Shown here piece by piece: positions 12,101 through 26,404 of a stretch of DNA of 64,000 bases. The DNA is from Sordaria brevicollis (Eukaryota > Ascomycota > Sordariomycetes > Sordariales > Sordariaceae). Location: positions 1,364,001-1,428,000 of the forward strand of contig JAUTDP010000001.1 in assembly GCA_033439795.1 (NCBI GenBank), given 5' to 3'. A program made the translations under genes and the position numbers. The notes under the pieces are model-generated. The model saw nothing but the letters and a program-made list of their open reading frames with translations. It did no database searches and had not been told where the DNA came from. Numbering within the stretch: the stretch's first letter is position 1; each line of letters starts with the position of its first letter.

Positions 12101-12612
12101 AAAAGAGAATAAATATTATACTATAATTATTAATTAATAATAATAATAATTAAATTAAGTCGGCGGTATAAATTTACGATTATTAACTTTAATTCGAAAT
12201 TTAATAATACTATAATAAAATAATATATAATCGGTTAAAAAAAGAAGAAACGGAAAAGAACCTAACCTTCGGAAAAAAATAAAAATTATTATTTATTAAT
12301 AAAAGCGAAAAATTCCCTCCTCATTTAAATAAGAATAAAGGTAATCGGTTTTAGGGTTTTCCTTTTTTAAAGGAAAATCCCCGATATCGATACCCCTATT
12401 TATTCGTACAGATTAAGACGAAAAACGTTCTATTATATTATATTCGAATATCTCCGGATAATAAATATATAATTCGTAATAACCAATTAACCGTAAACGT
12501 AAGAATAATTTTAAATTTATTTAAACGATGGAATTAAAACCGAAAAAATCCTATTATAAATATTTCGGTTAGGATAATTAAATAAATACCATTTAATAAT
12601 CGAATTAAAAAA
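9140..12612 (+). pseudogene. LINE copy A ORF2: endonuclease-reverse transcriptase, RIP-degraded
   Basis: A single reading frame holds all the motifs. An AP-type endonuclease start reads LKIFYQNIRKS near 9190, with AIQKPG and later VTVGDFNLYYP (GDFN at 9590-9601). RT follows with a LLLNNVKKIFEAFV block, GIPQSSP at 11126 (family GIPQGSP), and SFTDNINI at 11225-11248, where family FADD has become FTDN by G-to-A changes. KTELIYFTR comes next. The C-terminus at 12383-12450 keeps a D-T-P..R-K-T-F..I-F-E pattern matching the Cys/His segment that ends fungal Tad-type ORF2. I could not find an RNase H domain between RT and this segment. More than 1,100 codons without a frameshift, but many TAA/TAG stops. 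Confidence 0.85.
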
Positions 12613-12689
12613 GGAATAGCGAAACGAATTCGCTCACTATTTTTAATTTTCTTTTTTTCCTTTTCTTTTATTTTTATTTATTAATACAT

Positions 12690-13918
12690 TAAAACGAAAA
12701 TAGGGGAAAATTTCTATTTAATTAAAAATTTATCGGGCTACGAAGGCGATAATTTATTTAATTATTACTTCTTTTTACAATTAATTAAAACCTTTAATAT
12801 TTTATTATTATTAACGAATAAACGGTTTTATTCGTCGAATTAACGAATATATTAACGTATAATATTAATTACGAATTAATATTAAACGAATTAATTATTA
12901 TTAATAAAAACGGGACCGGTAAGACGAATAATTAGCGAATTAATTTTTATTAAAGAATTATTATAAGAAAATATACAAATACCGTTACTATTCGGGGGAA
13001 TTCTACCGCTATTATTACGAAGTAAATTACTATTACCGCTATAGGGTAAATTATTATTATTATTATAAAGGATATTATTTAAAAGAATATAATTATCGAT
13101 TAAATTATCCTTATTAAAAAAGAAGAATTTGCAATAGCCTTTTTAGAGGTAATCGTTAACCGATTATTTTTTATAATAAATAAATTACTTTAGGGTACTA
13201 GTAAAGCCGTCGTTAATAAGGCGAGGGCGAATCGTACTAATAAATTCTTTAGTAATAATATAAAAACGGATAAAATAATCGCGGAATTTATTATTAATCG
13301 GGTTTTTATTAACGACCTTTTCTTAAAAGGTATTATAGAAATTATAAAAACCGCGAAGGGTATTAATTATATAATGTAAAATTATTAAAATATATTAAAT
13401 AATTTAATAGAATTTATTTAAGGACGAATTAAAATAGAAAATATTAACGATATAAAAAATAATAATTTATTCGGGTAATTAGGAATATAATAAATCGATT
13501 TAATAACGGCCTTTATATAAATATCGTAACCCGGGACGGTTAAAAAGGAAAAAAGGGCCTTAATTAATTAAAGGGTATAAATAAAATATAGGGGAATACG
13601 GATATAACTTCGGAAAGGTTAATATAAAGATAAAATATAGCGGAAGGAGGATTTACTTTTTCTCTAATATATAGAAGAATTTATTATTAATAAAGTATTT
13701 AATAATATACTCGAAATTAATTTTAATATTAATATTAACTATATTAAATATAAAGGTCGGCGAAAGAGGGCGAAGGGGAAATAAATTTTCGCCTTTATTT
13801 TCGTTAGAAATCTCTATTATTTTATAGAGCACTTTAACGCATTTTTAACGGAGAGTAATTATTTCGAATCGATTATTATTATTAAAAGAAGGAAAAGCCT
13901 AAAAAAACCCGAAGGATA
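12690..13918 (+). pseudogene. LINE copy A candidate ORF3 downstream of RT
   Basis: After ORF2 the frame changes and a new frame is readable for ~340-400 codons. The start is uncertain; the best-supported part is 13116-13918. The first part is low complexity (Thr/Asn/Gln), followed by a better-conserved ~265-codon part with EEF..AFLEVIVNRLF, a basic KGRRKRAKGK patch near 13755 and a KKPEG end before TAA. Copies D and E show the same frame without indels. Stops are only TAA/TAG at likely Gln codons, but TGA is rare in RIP DNA generally, so the better evidence is long stop-free runs (~60 codons) in this frame only. No domain recognised. Confidence 0.5.
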
Positions 13919-16900
13919 AGGGGTTTTTATATTTAAAGGAAGGAAATCTTTATATTAATATAAATTATAATAGAAATATAATTATAATAAGGGGAGGAAG
14001 AGGATAGAAGGAATAAAAGAAAGTTTAATAATTAAGAGGTTTAAAGGCGGTTAAAAAAGTAAATAAGCGGGGGAATAGAAAGCGGAAAATAGTAATAAAT
14101 AGGGGACGGAACGGCGGATTAGGAAAGCGGAACGGTTTAATATTTTAGCGTAACGGTAAATAGAAGGGATAAAACGGATATTAATCGCGTTGGTAATAAA
14201 TATATACTACGATTATAGAATATTAAAAAAGCGGCGCGGATAAGTCCGCGCCGAGAAATATAGCCGGGGTTTTTATCCGGGGCGTTTAACGCCTACGGTT
14301 TTATCCTATAGGGAATCGGAGATAGACCCTATACCATATTAGCGCTATAGATTTAATTAGGGAATAAGAATCTTATTTAACCCGTTTATAGGATTTTTAA
14401 TATATAACGACCCTAACGTAGTACGTATTACGAAAATTTCGGAAGAAATGTAAGAAGACGATGAAATTATAAAAAAATTCATTATTAAAGCGAATAAATT
14501 TTCGGATTACAACGCCGTTTCGTTCGAAAATTATAATTAAGTTTGTAAATTATTTAATAAATATACGAAAATCTTCGTGAAGAAAAGTAGAATAATATGT
14601 TCCAAAATTAATAAAATTAATAATAATAAAATTATTATTAAGAAAGATTTCGACGATTTAAAGAAAACGATTTTATAAAAATTATAGAAAAACGTTAAAA
14701 AGGTATTAAAAATATAAATTAAAATTATAAAGAACGCTCTTCCTAAAATTGAATTTATTCTTTAATATATTATAATTATTACTCCCCCTTTAAAAATATT
14801 CTTTATTAATTATAATCGTATTTTCTTTATTCGAAATATTATAATCGATATTTAATATTTAAAACGAACGAACGAAGAAATTAAAATTTAAATCGAAAAG
14901 ATATTTCGCGATTTAAAGACCGGTACTTTTAATATTATATAAATTAGTATAAAATTACTTACGACCGGAAATTATAAAATTATATTCGATAATATTATAC
15001 GCGAATAATATTAATAATATTAAATTTAAATTAAAAAGGTTTTTAGCGAAGAAGCGTTCGTATTTTTAAATATTATTATATTAATCGTTAAAGGGTTCCC
15101 TTAAACGAATATTATTAAATATATAAGGATAAAAAATATTATTTATAAAATATAATAAACGAATTTAAATACTTCTATTATTAAAATACGTTTATAAAAG
15201 AAGAAAATTAGCGAAAATAGGGGATTCTTTATAATAGAGGTTATAATTATAAAGGTAACCGAAATTCTTTATAAAGGATTCCTACTTTAGGAAAGCGGCG
15301 TATATATTTATAAACCGTTTACTTCTTCGATTAATATTTAATAGTATTTTATTTATTAGGGTATAAAATATTTAAGGAAATTTTATTATAATATTAACGT
15401 TTATAAACATTATAATAAAGATAAATATAATAAGGACCGTTTTAAAGAAATAAATTGCCCGTTTAATAAGGATAAATCGCTAATTTTTTACACTCTATAT
15501 AAAAAATACGGGTATTATATTTTCGAAAAGAAAGTATACCCTTTTTTTAAAAAGGTTATTACGAAGGCTATTATAATATACGCTAAAAGGCTACGTTCTT
15601 TCACATATTAAAAAGACCCTAAGAGAAATATTATATTAAAATTAATAATAATAAAGGATAGTAGGGATATCGATTTCTTTAACGCCCTCCCTACTACCCG
15701 TATCATTATTATTTGTAAAAAGGAGTTTAAAAGCGGAAATAAAGGCCGTATTTATAAACAGATTAACGGGCCTTTTCTTAAATTGAAATTAGCGGTTAAA
15801 GGTTTAATAAATATATTTACGAATTTTTAGGATTTAAGTATTCGGAATAGCGCCGGTTTAATTACCGCTATTAAACCGGTTATTTAAAAGGAAAAAACTC
15901 CTATTCTTATTCTACTTATAGGGTTAAAAAATATTCTTTTATAGAGTAATTAATAATCCGATTAAAAATATTCTATTAAAATATAAGGAAATTATATAAA
16001 AAAAAGAAATTTTTATTTAAATAGGAGGAGATTTAAAATATTATAGCGATTTAAAAACCGGGTAGGAATTTAAACGAAAATATTTATCGTTTATAAAATA
16101 ATAAATATATTGGAATAAATTATTTAAAAAAGGGGAGGGTAATTATTTACGTAAATAAGAAATAGAATTTTAGAAATTTAAATTTCCGTATTGGAAAAGA
16201 TTAGGCCTCTATAACGTTTAAAAATTTAAAGGAACTATTAACCGTTTATTCAATTTATTCCCTTATTAAAATATATAAAATATTAAAATATAAATAGGAA
16301 TTTCCTTTCTTCGAATTCTTCGAAGAAAGACCCCCAGTAAAATATTAAATCGTAGCCGTTAAAAATTTTAACCTTTATTATCCTAATTAGGATTTAGAGA
16401 ATAAAATTAACCTAAAAACCGAAAGACTCTTTATATAAATATAATAGTAATATATATAATTTATTACCTTTAGAAGGGAGCCGACCCGTATAAATAATAT
16501 AATATAAAAAGAGAGAAATAGAATAATCGATTACGTATAAATAATATTAAAAATCGAAATTAAATATTAAGGGGTATAACGGTACGAATAAATTAATTCG
16601 GACTATTATCCTTAAAAAATTTGGGTTTATATTAAAAAAGAAATTAAGAAAATAAAAATAAAAGAAAATTATAATTAGAATTTAATAAATATAAAAAAGG
16701 TATAAAAAGTAATATTATAACGGATTTCGGTCTTAGCGAAAATTAATTCAAAGGAGGAATTGGAATTTATATTCGATAAATTCGATAAAGAATTTATAAA
16801 TATAGTAAAAGAGTTCGTTTTATATTAGAAGAAAAGTCAAAAGAAAAGAGCGAAATAATAAACGTTAAAATATAAAATAACGAAAAAAGATACGAAATAA

Positions 16901-17105
16901 AAATTATAAAAGTAATATAAGGAAAAGATATCTTTAAATTGGATAAAATTCGTAAAAATATCGATAAAAAAAGAAGGATTAATATAAAAATTTAATAAAC
17001 GATATAGCGAAAAAGCATCGAAAAGGCGTTAAAGAATTTAAATAAACTTTAAACCCTCGAAAAATAAATTTATACCCAAAGCTATTTATTAATAGACCCG
17101 CCTAG

Positions 17106-19895
17106 GTAAAATTGCTTTAGAACCGGAAACGCCGATTTTTAATCGAGGAGCGCTCTAAAACGAAAACCGATAACGGGAATCGATTTAGGAGGGTCTTTTA
17201 CATCCCTTACAATATCCCGCGACGATTATAGCGACGATAATATATCGTTACTACCGATAATAATTAATAGTAGTAATTATAAATTCGAAAATAGCGTTTA
17301 TAACCCGCTTACAAAATTTTTAATATATAACGACCCTAATATAATACGCGCCGCGAAGACTTCGGAAAAAACGTAAAAGGACGACGAAATTATAAAGAAA
17401 GTTATTATTAAAGCGAATAAATCTTCGGACTACGACGCCATTTCGTTCGAAGACTGTAATTAAATTTATAAATTATTTAATAAATATACGAAAATTTTTA
17501 TAAAAAAAAATAGGGTAATATACCCTAAAGTTAGTAAAGTTAATAATAATTAAATTATTATTAAGAAGGATTTTAACGATTTAAAGAAAATAATTCTATA
17601 AAAATTATAAAAGAATATTAAAGAGGCGCCGAAAATATAGGTTAGAATTATAAAGGACGTTCTTTTTAAAACCGGGTTTATTTTTTAATATATTATAATT
17701 ATTACCCCCCCCCTAAAAATATTCCCCGTTAATTACGATTATATCTTTTTTATTCGAAGTATTATAATTAATATTTAATATTCGAAATAGACGAATAAAA
17801 AAATTAAAATTTAAATCGAAAAAATACTTTACGATTTAAAGATTAATACTTTTAATATTATATAAGCTACTACGAAATTATTTACAACCGGAAATTATAA
17901 AATTATATTCGATAATATTATATATAAATAATATTAATAATATTAAATTTAGGTTAAAAAGGTTTTTAGTAAAAAAGCGTTCGTATTTTTAAATATTATT
18001 ACGTTAATTATTAAAGGGTTCCCCTAAGCGAATATCGCCGAATATATAAGGATAGAAGATATTATTTATAAAATATAATAAACGAATTTAATTATTTCTA
18101 TTATTAAAGTACATTTATAAAAGAAAAGAATTAGTAAGGATAAAGGATTTTTTATAATAGAAATTATAATTATAAAAGTAATTAAAACTTTCTATAAAAA
18201 ATTCCTCCTTTAAGAGGGCGGCGCGTATATTTACAAACTATTTACCTCTTCGGTTAATATTTAATAATATTCTATTTATTAGGGCGTAAAATATTTAAGG
18301 AAATTTTATTATAATATTAACGTTTATAAACGCTATAGTAAGGATAAATATAATAAAGACCGTTTTAAAGAAGCGAATTACCCGTTTAATAAGGATAAAT
18401 TATTAATTTTCTACGCTTTATATAGAAAATATAAATATTATACTTTTAAAAAGAAGGTATACCCTATTTTTAAAAAAATTATTGCGAAGGTTATTATAAA
18501 ATATATTAAGAAGCTATATTCTTTTATATATTAAAAAAACTTTAAAAAAAATATTATATTAAAATTAACGGCGGTAAAGGATAATAAAGATATTAATTTC
18601 CTTAATGCCCCCTTTACCGTCCGTATTATTATAATTTATAAAAAGGAATTTAAAAGCGGAAATAAAAGTCATACCCGTAAATAAATTAATAAACCCTTTA
18701 TTAAACTGAAGTTAACGGCTAAAGGCTTAATAAATACGTTTACGAATTCTTAAAATTCGGGTATTCGGAACGGCGCCGGTTTAATCGCCGCCGTTAAACT
18801 AATTACTTAAAAGGAAAAGATTCTTATTCTTACTCCACTTATAAAACTAAAAAATATTCCTTTATAAAATAATTAATAATTTAATTAAAAATACTCTATT
18901 AAAATATAGGGAAATTATACGAGAGAAGTAAATTACTATTCGAATAAGAGGAAATTTATAATATTATAGCGATTTAAAAGCCGGGTAAGAATTTAAACGA
19001 AGATATTTATCGTTTATAGGGCGGTAAATATATTAGGGTAAATTATTTAGAAAAAGGGAGGGTAATTATTTACGTAAATAAGAAATAGAATTTTAAAGAT
19101 TTAGATTTTTATATTAAAAAAGATTAAATTTTTATAACGTTTAAAAATTTAAAGGAACTATTAATTATTTATTCAATTTATTCCTTTATTAAAATATATA
19201 GAATATTAAAATATAAATAAAGGTTTCCCCTCTTCGAATTCTTCGAAGAAAGACCCTTAGTAAAATATTAGATCGTAACCGTTAAAAATTTTAATTTTTA
19301 TTATCCCAATTAGGATTTAAAGAATAGGATTAGTTTAAAAATTAAAAAATTCTTTATATAAATATAATAATAGCGTATATAGTTCGTTATTTTTAGAAGG
19401 GAACCGACCCGTATAAATAATATAATATAGGAAGAGAAAAATAAAATAATCGATTACGTATAAATAATATTAAAAGTCGAAATTAAATATTAAAGGGCGT
19501 AACGGTACGAATAAATTAATTCGGATTATTATTTTTAAGAAATTTAAATTTATACTAAAAAAAAAGTTAAAAAAGCCGAAGTAAAGGAAGATTATAATTA
19601 AAATTTAATAAATATAAAAAAAGTACGAAAAGTAACGTTATAACGGATTTCGGTCCCGGTAAAAATTAATATAAAAGAGGAATTAGAATTTACGTTTAAT
19701 AAATTCGATAAAGAATTTATAAATATAATAAAAGAATTCGTTTTATATTAGAAAAAAAGTCGAAGGAAAAGAGCGAAATAATAGACGTTAAAATATAAAA
19801 TAGCGACGAAAAATATAAAATAAAAGTAGTAAAAATAATATAAAGAAAAAATATTTTCGAATTAAATAAAATTCGTAAAAATATCGATAAAGAAA
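17106..19895 (+). mobile_element. LINE copy C, part 1 (5' end to early ORF2)
   Basis: Begins with the LINE 5' end (ATTGCTTTAGAACCGG) and runs through ORF1 and the endonuclease part of ORF2 to TATCGATAAAGAAA (19882-19895), where copy D inserted. The same copy resumes at 26867 and again at 62826, so C spans the rest of the window. RIP-ruined throughout. Confidence 0.8.
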
Positions 19896-19964
19896 GGAAA
19901 AAACTACTTTAGAACCGGAAACGCCGATTTCTAATCGAGGAACGCTCTAAAACGAAAACCGATA

Positions 19965-21660
19965 ATGGGAATCGACTTAGGAAGGTCTTTTACGTCCCTT
20001 ACGATATCCCGCAACGAATATAACGATGACGATATATTATTACTACCGATAACAATTAATAGCAATAACCGTAAATTTGAAAATAGCGTTTACAACCCGC
20101 TTATAAAACTTTTAATTTATAACGACCTTAATACAACGCGCGCCGCGAAAATTTCGGAAAAAACGTAAAAGGATAACGAAATTATAAAGAAATTTATCGT
20201 TAAAGCGAATAAATCTTCGGACTATAACGCTATTTTACTCGAAAATTATAATTAAATTCGTAAATTATTTAACGAATATACGAAAATCCTTATAAAAAAA
20301 AATAGGGTAATATACCCCGAAATTAATAAAATTAATAATAATTAAATTATTATTAAAAAAGATTTCGACGATTTAAAAAAGATAATTTTATAAGAATTAT
20401 AAAAAAACGTTAAAGAAGCGCCGAAAATATAAACCGGAATTATAAAAGATATTTTTCTTAAAACCGGATCTATCCTTTAATATATTATAATTATTACCCC
20501 CCCTCCGAAAATACTCCTTATTAATTATAACTGTACTTTCTTTATCCGAAGTATTATAATCGATATTTAATATTTAAAGCGGACGAATAAAGAAATTAAA
20601 ACCCAAATCGAAAAAATATTTTATAATTTAAAAATTAATACCCCTAATATAATATAAACCGCTATAAAATTATTTACGATTAAAAATTATAGAATTATAT
20701 TTAATAATGCTATACGCGAATAATATTAATAATATTAAATTTAAATTAAAAAAATCTTTAGCGAAAAAGCGTTTATATTTTTAAATACTACTATATTAAT
20801 CGCTAAAGGGTTCCCTTAAATAAATATTACCGAATATATAAAAATAAAAGATATTATTTATAAAATATAATAAATGAACTTAACCGCTTCTATTATTAAA
20901 GTACGCTTATAGAAGAAGAGAATTAATAAGGATAAAGGACTTTTTATAATAGAAATTGTAATTATAAAAGTAGCCGAAATTTTTTATAAAAAATTCCTCC
21001 TTTAAAAAGGCGGTACGTATATTTACAAATTATTCACCTCTTCGGCCAATATCTAATAATATTTTACTTATTAGGGTATAAAATATTTAAAGAAATTTTA
21101 CTGTAACGTTAACGTTTATAAATATTATAATAAAGATAAATATAATAAAGACCGCTTTAAAGAAGCGAATTACCTATTTAACGAAAATAAATCGCTAATC
21201 TTTTATACTCTATATAAAAAATATAGGTATTATACCTTCGAAAAAAAAATATACCCTATTTTTAAGAAAATTATTATAAAGGCTATTATAAAGTACGCCG
21301 AAAAGCCACGTTCATTTATATACTAAAAAGACCCTAAAAAAAATATTATATTAAAATTAATAACGGTAAAGGATAATAGGGATATTAATCTCCCTAACGC
21401 CCCCCCTACCGCCCATATTATTATTATTCGTAAAAAGGAATTTAAAAACGGAAATAAAAGCTATACTTATAAACGGATTAATAAACCCTCTACTAAACCG
21501 AAATTAATAATTAAAAGCTTAATAAACGTATTTACAAACTTTTAAAATTCGGGTATTCAAAATAGTACCGGTTTAATCGCCGCCGCTAAATTAATTACTT
21601 AAAAAGAAAAGACTCCTATTCTTATTCCGCCTATAAAGCTAAAAAATACTCCCTTATAAA
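19965..21660 (+). pseudogene. LINE copy D ORF1 (gag-like), RIP-degraded
   Basis: Open for 67 codons from an ATG (starting MGIDLGRSF), then readable with TAA as Gln to ~21660, about 560 codons. It is co-linear with copy A ORF1. The ATG may itself be a C-to-T product, because the other copies have ACG at this codon. No domain is certain; a candidate decayed zinc-knuckle region is near 21090-21260. Confidence 0.55.
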
Positions 21661-21664
21661 ATAA

Positions 21665-24600
21665 TTAATAATCTAATTAAAAATATTCTATTAAAATATA
21701 AGGAAATTATACGAAAGAGGGAAATTACTACTTAAATAAAAGGAAACCTACAATATTATAGCGATTTAAAAACTAAGTAGGAATTTAAATAAAAATATTT
21801 ATTATCTACGGGGTAATAAATATATTAAAATAAATTATTTAAAAAAAGGGAAGGCGGTTATTTATATAAATAAAAAATAGAACTTTAAAGACCTAAACTT
21901 TTATATTAAAAAAAATTAAACCTCTATAACGTTTAAAAATTTAAAGGAATTATTAATTATTTATTCGATTTATTCCCTTATTAAAACGTATAAAATACCA
22001 GAATACAAATAGAAATCTCCCCTCCTCGAATTCTTCGAAAAGAAACCCCCAATAAAATATTAAATCGTAACTATCGGGGATTTCAACCTTTATTATCCCG
22101 ATTAGGATTTAAAAAATAGGATTAACCCGGGAATTAAAAGACTCCTTATATAGGTATAATAATAACGTATATAATTTATTACCCTTAGAAGGGAATCGAC
22201 CTATATAAATAATATAATATAAGAAGAGAGAAATAGAATAATTAATTATATATAAATAATACTAAAAATCGAAACCGAATATTAAGGGGCGTAATAATAC
22301 GAATAAACCGGCTCGGATTACTATCTTTAAAAAATCTAAATCTATACCGGAAAAAAAATTAAGAAAGCGGAAATAAAAGAAAATTATAATTAGAATTTAA
22401 TAAATATAGAAAAGGTACGAAAAGCGGCGTTATAATAAATTTCGGTCCTGGCGAAAATCGATACAAAAAAAGAATTAGAATTTATATTCAATAAATTCGA
22501 TAAAGAATTTATAAATATAATAAAAGAATTCGTCCTATATTAAAAGAAAAATCGAAGGAAAAAAGCGAAATAATAAATATTAAAATATAAAATAACGACG
22601 AAAAATATAAAGCGGAAATAATAGAAATAGTATAAAGAAAAAATATCTTCGAATTAAATAAAATTCGTAGAAATATCGATAAAAAAAAGAAAAATTAACG
22701 CAAAAATTTAATAAATAATATAATAAAAAAGCGTCGAAAGGGCGTCGAAGAATTTAAATAAACTTTAAACCTTCGAAAAATAGGTTTATACCTAAAGTTA
22801 TTTATTAATAAACCCATTTAAACTCCTAATTTTTAAATAATATAAAAGAATAAAAAAAATTAAAAATTATAATAGTAAAGCGAATATTCTCGCCGAACGT
22901 TTCTTCCCGAAAATAAATATCCTTATAAATTATCTATTTAATTAAACCCTTTTACTAAATACCGGTAATTTATTATTTATTAACGAATTAATTACCGAAA
23001 AAGATATTTAAAAAATCTTATTTCGGATAATTCCGAATAAAACGCCGGGCGTCGATTAATATTCGAATAAATTTCTAAAGATTTATAGGGAATTATTTTA
23101 AAAAATTATAACCGTTTTCGCAATTACGAATTTTCGTTTTAAATACTTCCTATAATAATTTAAGAACGCGAAAATAATCGTTTTTAAAAAATTAAGAAAA
23201 ACTATTATATAATAAAAGTTAACCGGCGTATAAAGGCTAATTTTATTATTAAATAACGTTAAAAAAATCTTCGAAACGTTCGTCGCTAAAAGATTTATTT
23301 AAACCGCGGAAGAATTTAACCTTTTATTAAAGGGCTAAATAAATAATCGAATAAACCGTTCGACCGAATTTATTATCTATATCGTTATAAATATTATATA
23401 TATAATTTAAAAATTCGGAGCCGTTATATCGCTAATACTCCTTAATTTCAAAAATATATTTAATAAAATTAATTATAAATAATTACTATATACCCTATAG
23501 GAAATATAATTCCTATAATAAATTTTCGAATAAATAGCGAATTTTATTAACGAACGAAGAAATTCCCTCTTTTTCGATAATAAAATATTTATTCCCTATA
23601 TTATAAAAGCCGGAATACCCTAAAACTCCCCCTTCTCCTTAATTCTTTTCATCCTTTTTATTACCCTATTATACCGTAAATTAATTATAATTAAAAATAT
23701 AATTATAATCGGCTTTGCTAATAATATTAATATCGTCGCTATAATAAAAATTATTAAAAAGAATTATAGAATACTTTAAATAGTATAGGAAATTTACTCC
23801 AAATAGGTAAAGGAAAAAAATATAAAATTCGAAGCGAATAAAATAGAATTAATATATTTTACGCGGACGAAGGTACTAAGAACGGAAACTCTCTAATTTA
23901 GGGATATTATACTTCGACCGATGGAATTAATAAAATTCCTAAACGTTTAATTAAATTATAAATTTAATTATTAAACCTACGTAAAAGTTATTAAAAAGAA
24001 AATAAAAATTTAAATAAATATGCTAATTTAATTAATTGTAAAAATTTAGGGTTACTCCTTCGCTCGTACGAAGGAGATTTATACCAAATATATTCGAAGC
24101 GCGATTATATATAAAACTTTAACCTTCTATTAATTAATAAAAATATATAATAAACCCCGAAAAATAATAATCGAATTAATTAAATATTAGATTAAATATT
24201 TAAAAATTATCGCTAAGGCGTATAAAATTATACCGGTACAAAACCTTAAAATAGAAATTTTTTACCTACTATTCGACTTCTATTTTAATAAATGAATAAA
24301 GGTTTTCGAAAAAAAATTCGCCCGTATAGATTAAATTAAATTCGTCCGAAAAATAATAATTTAAATAATTAATTATATTTAAATAAAACGAATAAGAAGT
24401 CGACTATTTATTAATAAACCGGAAAGCAATACCGCCAAAATTAAATAAACGGAGGAATAAGCACCGACGGAGAACCTTATAACGATTATAACGGGATTAC
24501 CCCCGGCAATAAATATACTTATTTAACCGTTATAACCGCCGGAACTTTTAACCCTTAATTAAAAAATATAATTAAAAAACGCTACGAAGAAAAAATAGGT

Positions 24601-25098
24601 ATCGCATTATAATTATTAATTAATAATAGCGGTAACCAAATTAAATCAGTAATATAAATTTACAATTATTAACCTCGATTTAAAATTCAACGATATTGCA
24701 ATAAAACGGTATATAATCGGTTAAAAAAAGAAGAAGTGGAAGAGAACCCAACCTTCGGAGGATAATAAGGATTATTATCTATTAATAAAAGCGAAGAGCT
24801 CCCTTTTCGTCTAAGCGAGAACGGAGGTAATCGGCCTTAAGGCTTTCTTTTTCTAAAGGAGAATCCCCGATATCGACACCCCTATTTACTCGTACGGATT
24901 AGGACGGGAAACGTTCTATTATATTATATTCGAATATTTTTAAATAATAAATACGTAATTCGTAATAATTAATTAACCGTAAACGTAAGAATAATTTTAA
25001 ATTTATTTAAACGATAAAATTAAAGCCGAAAAAATTTTATTATAAATACTTTAATTAAAACGATTAAATAAATACCGCTTAATAATCGAATTAAAAGA
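21665..25098 (+). pseudogene. LINE copy D ORF2: endonuclease-reverse transcriptase, RIP-degraded
   Basis: Co-linear with copy A ORF2. GDFN is intact at 22078-22089. The RT catalytic block at 23711-23731 reads GFANNIN, from family GFADDIN with both Asp codons changed to Asn, so the enzyme is dead. The C-terminal segment (24860-24945) keeps D-T-P, a Gly-Leu-Gly-Arg-Glu-Thr-Phe motif and I-F-E, as in fungal Tad-type LINEs. Confidence 0.85.
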
Positions 25099-25179
25099 GG
25101 AATAGTGAAACGAATTCGTTCATTACTTTTAATTTTCTTTTCTTCCTTTTCTTTTACTTTTATTTATTAATATACTAGA

Positions 25180-26404
25180 ATAAAAACGGGGGAGGATTTC
25201 TATTTAATTAAAAATTTATCGGGCTATAAAAGCGACGACCTATTTAATTATTATTTCTTTTTATAATTAATTAAAACCTTTAATATTTTATTATTATTGG
25301 TAAATAAACGATTTTATTCGTCGAATTGACGAGTATATTAACGTATAATATTAATTACGAATTAACGCTAAGCGAATTAATTACTATTAATAGGAACGGG
25401 ACCGGTAGGACGAATAATTAACGAGTTAATTTCTATTAAGGAGTTACTATAAGAAAGTATACGAATATTATTATTATTCGGGGGAATTCTACTACTACCG
25501 CTATAAAATAAATTATTATTATTATTATAGAATAAATTATTATTATTATTACGGGGGATATTATTTAAAAGAATATAATTACCGATTAAACTATTTTTAT
25601 TAAAAAGGAAGAATTCGTAATAGCCTTTCTAAAAGTAATTATTAACCGACTATTTTCTATAGCGAATAAATTACTTTAGGGTACCGGTAAAGCTGTCGTT
25701 AATAAGGCGAAAGCGAATCGCGTTAATAAACTCCTTAATAATAATATAAAAGCGGATAAAATAATCGTAAAATTTATTATTAATCGGGTTTTTATTAACG
25801 ACCTTCTCCTAAAAAGTATTATAAAAATCGTAGAAACCGTAAAGTATATTAATTATATAATACGAAACCGCTAAAGTATATTAAATAATTTAATTAAATT
25901 TATTTAAAAACGAATTAGAGTAAAAAATATTAATAATATAAAAAATAGTAATTTATTCGGGTAATTAAAGATATAATAAATCGATTTAATAATAGCCTTT
26001 ATATAAATATTGTAACCTAAAACGGTTAAAAAAGAAAGAAAGGCTTTAATTAATTAAAAAATATAAATAAAATATAGAGGAATATAAATATAGCTTCGGA
26101 GAAATTAATATAAGGATAAAACGTAACGGAGGGAAGATTTACCCTTTTTCTAATATATAAAAGAATTTATTATTAATAAAGCGTTTAATAATACGTTCGA
26201 AATTAATTTTAATATCGGTATTAACCGTATTAAATATAAGGGTCGGCGAAAGAAAACGAAAAGGAAACGAATTCTCGCCTTTATCTTTATCGAAAATCTC
26301 TATTATTTTACGGAGCGCTTTAATACGTTTTTAATAGGGAATAATTATTTTAAATCGATTATTATTATTAAAGGAAAGAAAAATTTAAAAAGACCCGGGG
26401 GATA
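25180..26404 (+). pseudogene. LINE copy D candidate ORF3
   Basis: Same frame, order and length as ORF3 of copy A. It differs by substitutions mostly of the RIP type and has no indels in the last ~265 codons. It retains VVNKAKANRVNKLLNNN, VFINDLL, a basic KGRRKKTKRKR patch and the end KRPGG before TAA at ~26402. Function unknown. Confidence 0.5.

Larger units (their letters stand above)
7431..14378 (+). mobile_element. LINE copy A, near full length, nested in copy B
   Basis: A 6.95 kb non-LTR retrotransposon lacking only about 15 bases of its 5' end. It has no LTRs. The 3' end is the ~150 bp hairpin-containing terminus shared by five copies. Target-site duplication: AACCCGTTTATAAG at 7417-7430 and AACCCGTTTATAGG at 14379-14392. 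It contains ORF1, ORF2 (endonuclease and reverse transcriptase) and a candidate ORF3, all with many TAA/TAG stops from RIP, so it is inactive. Confidence 0.85.
7226..17105 (+). mobile_element. LINE copy B, interrupted by copy A
   Basis: Copy B is in two pieces: 7226-7430 (5' end, CTGCTTTAGAACCGG) and 14379-17105. They join at the duplicated AACCCGTTTATA where copy A inserted. The second piece runs to a position equivalent to 10333 of copy A, where the 5' end of copy C begins at ~17106. B is therefore probably interrupted again by C and would resume outside the window. Coding regions (ORF1 and the endonuclease start of ORF2) are RIP-ruined. Confidence 0.75.
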
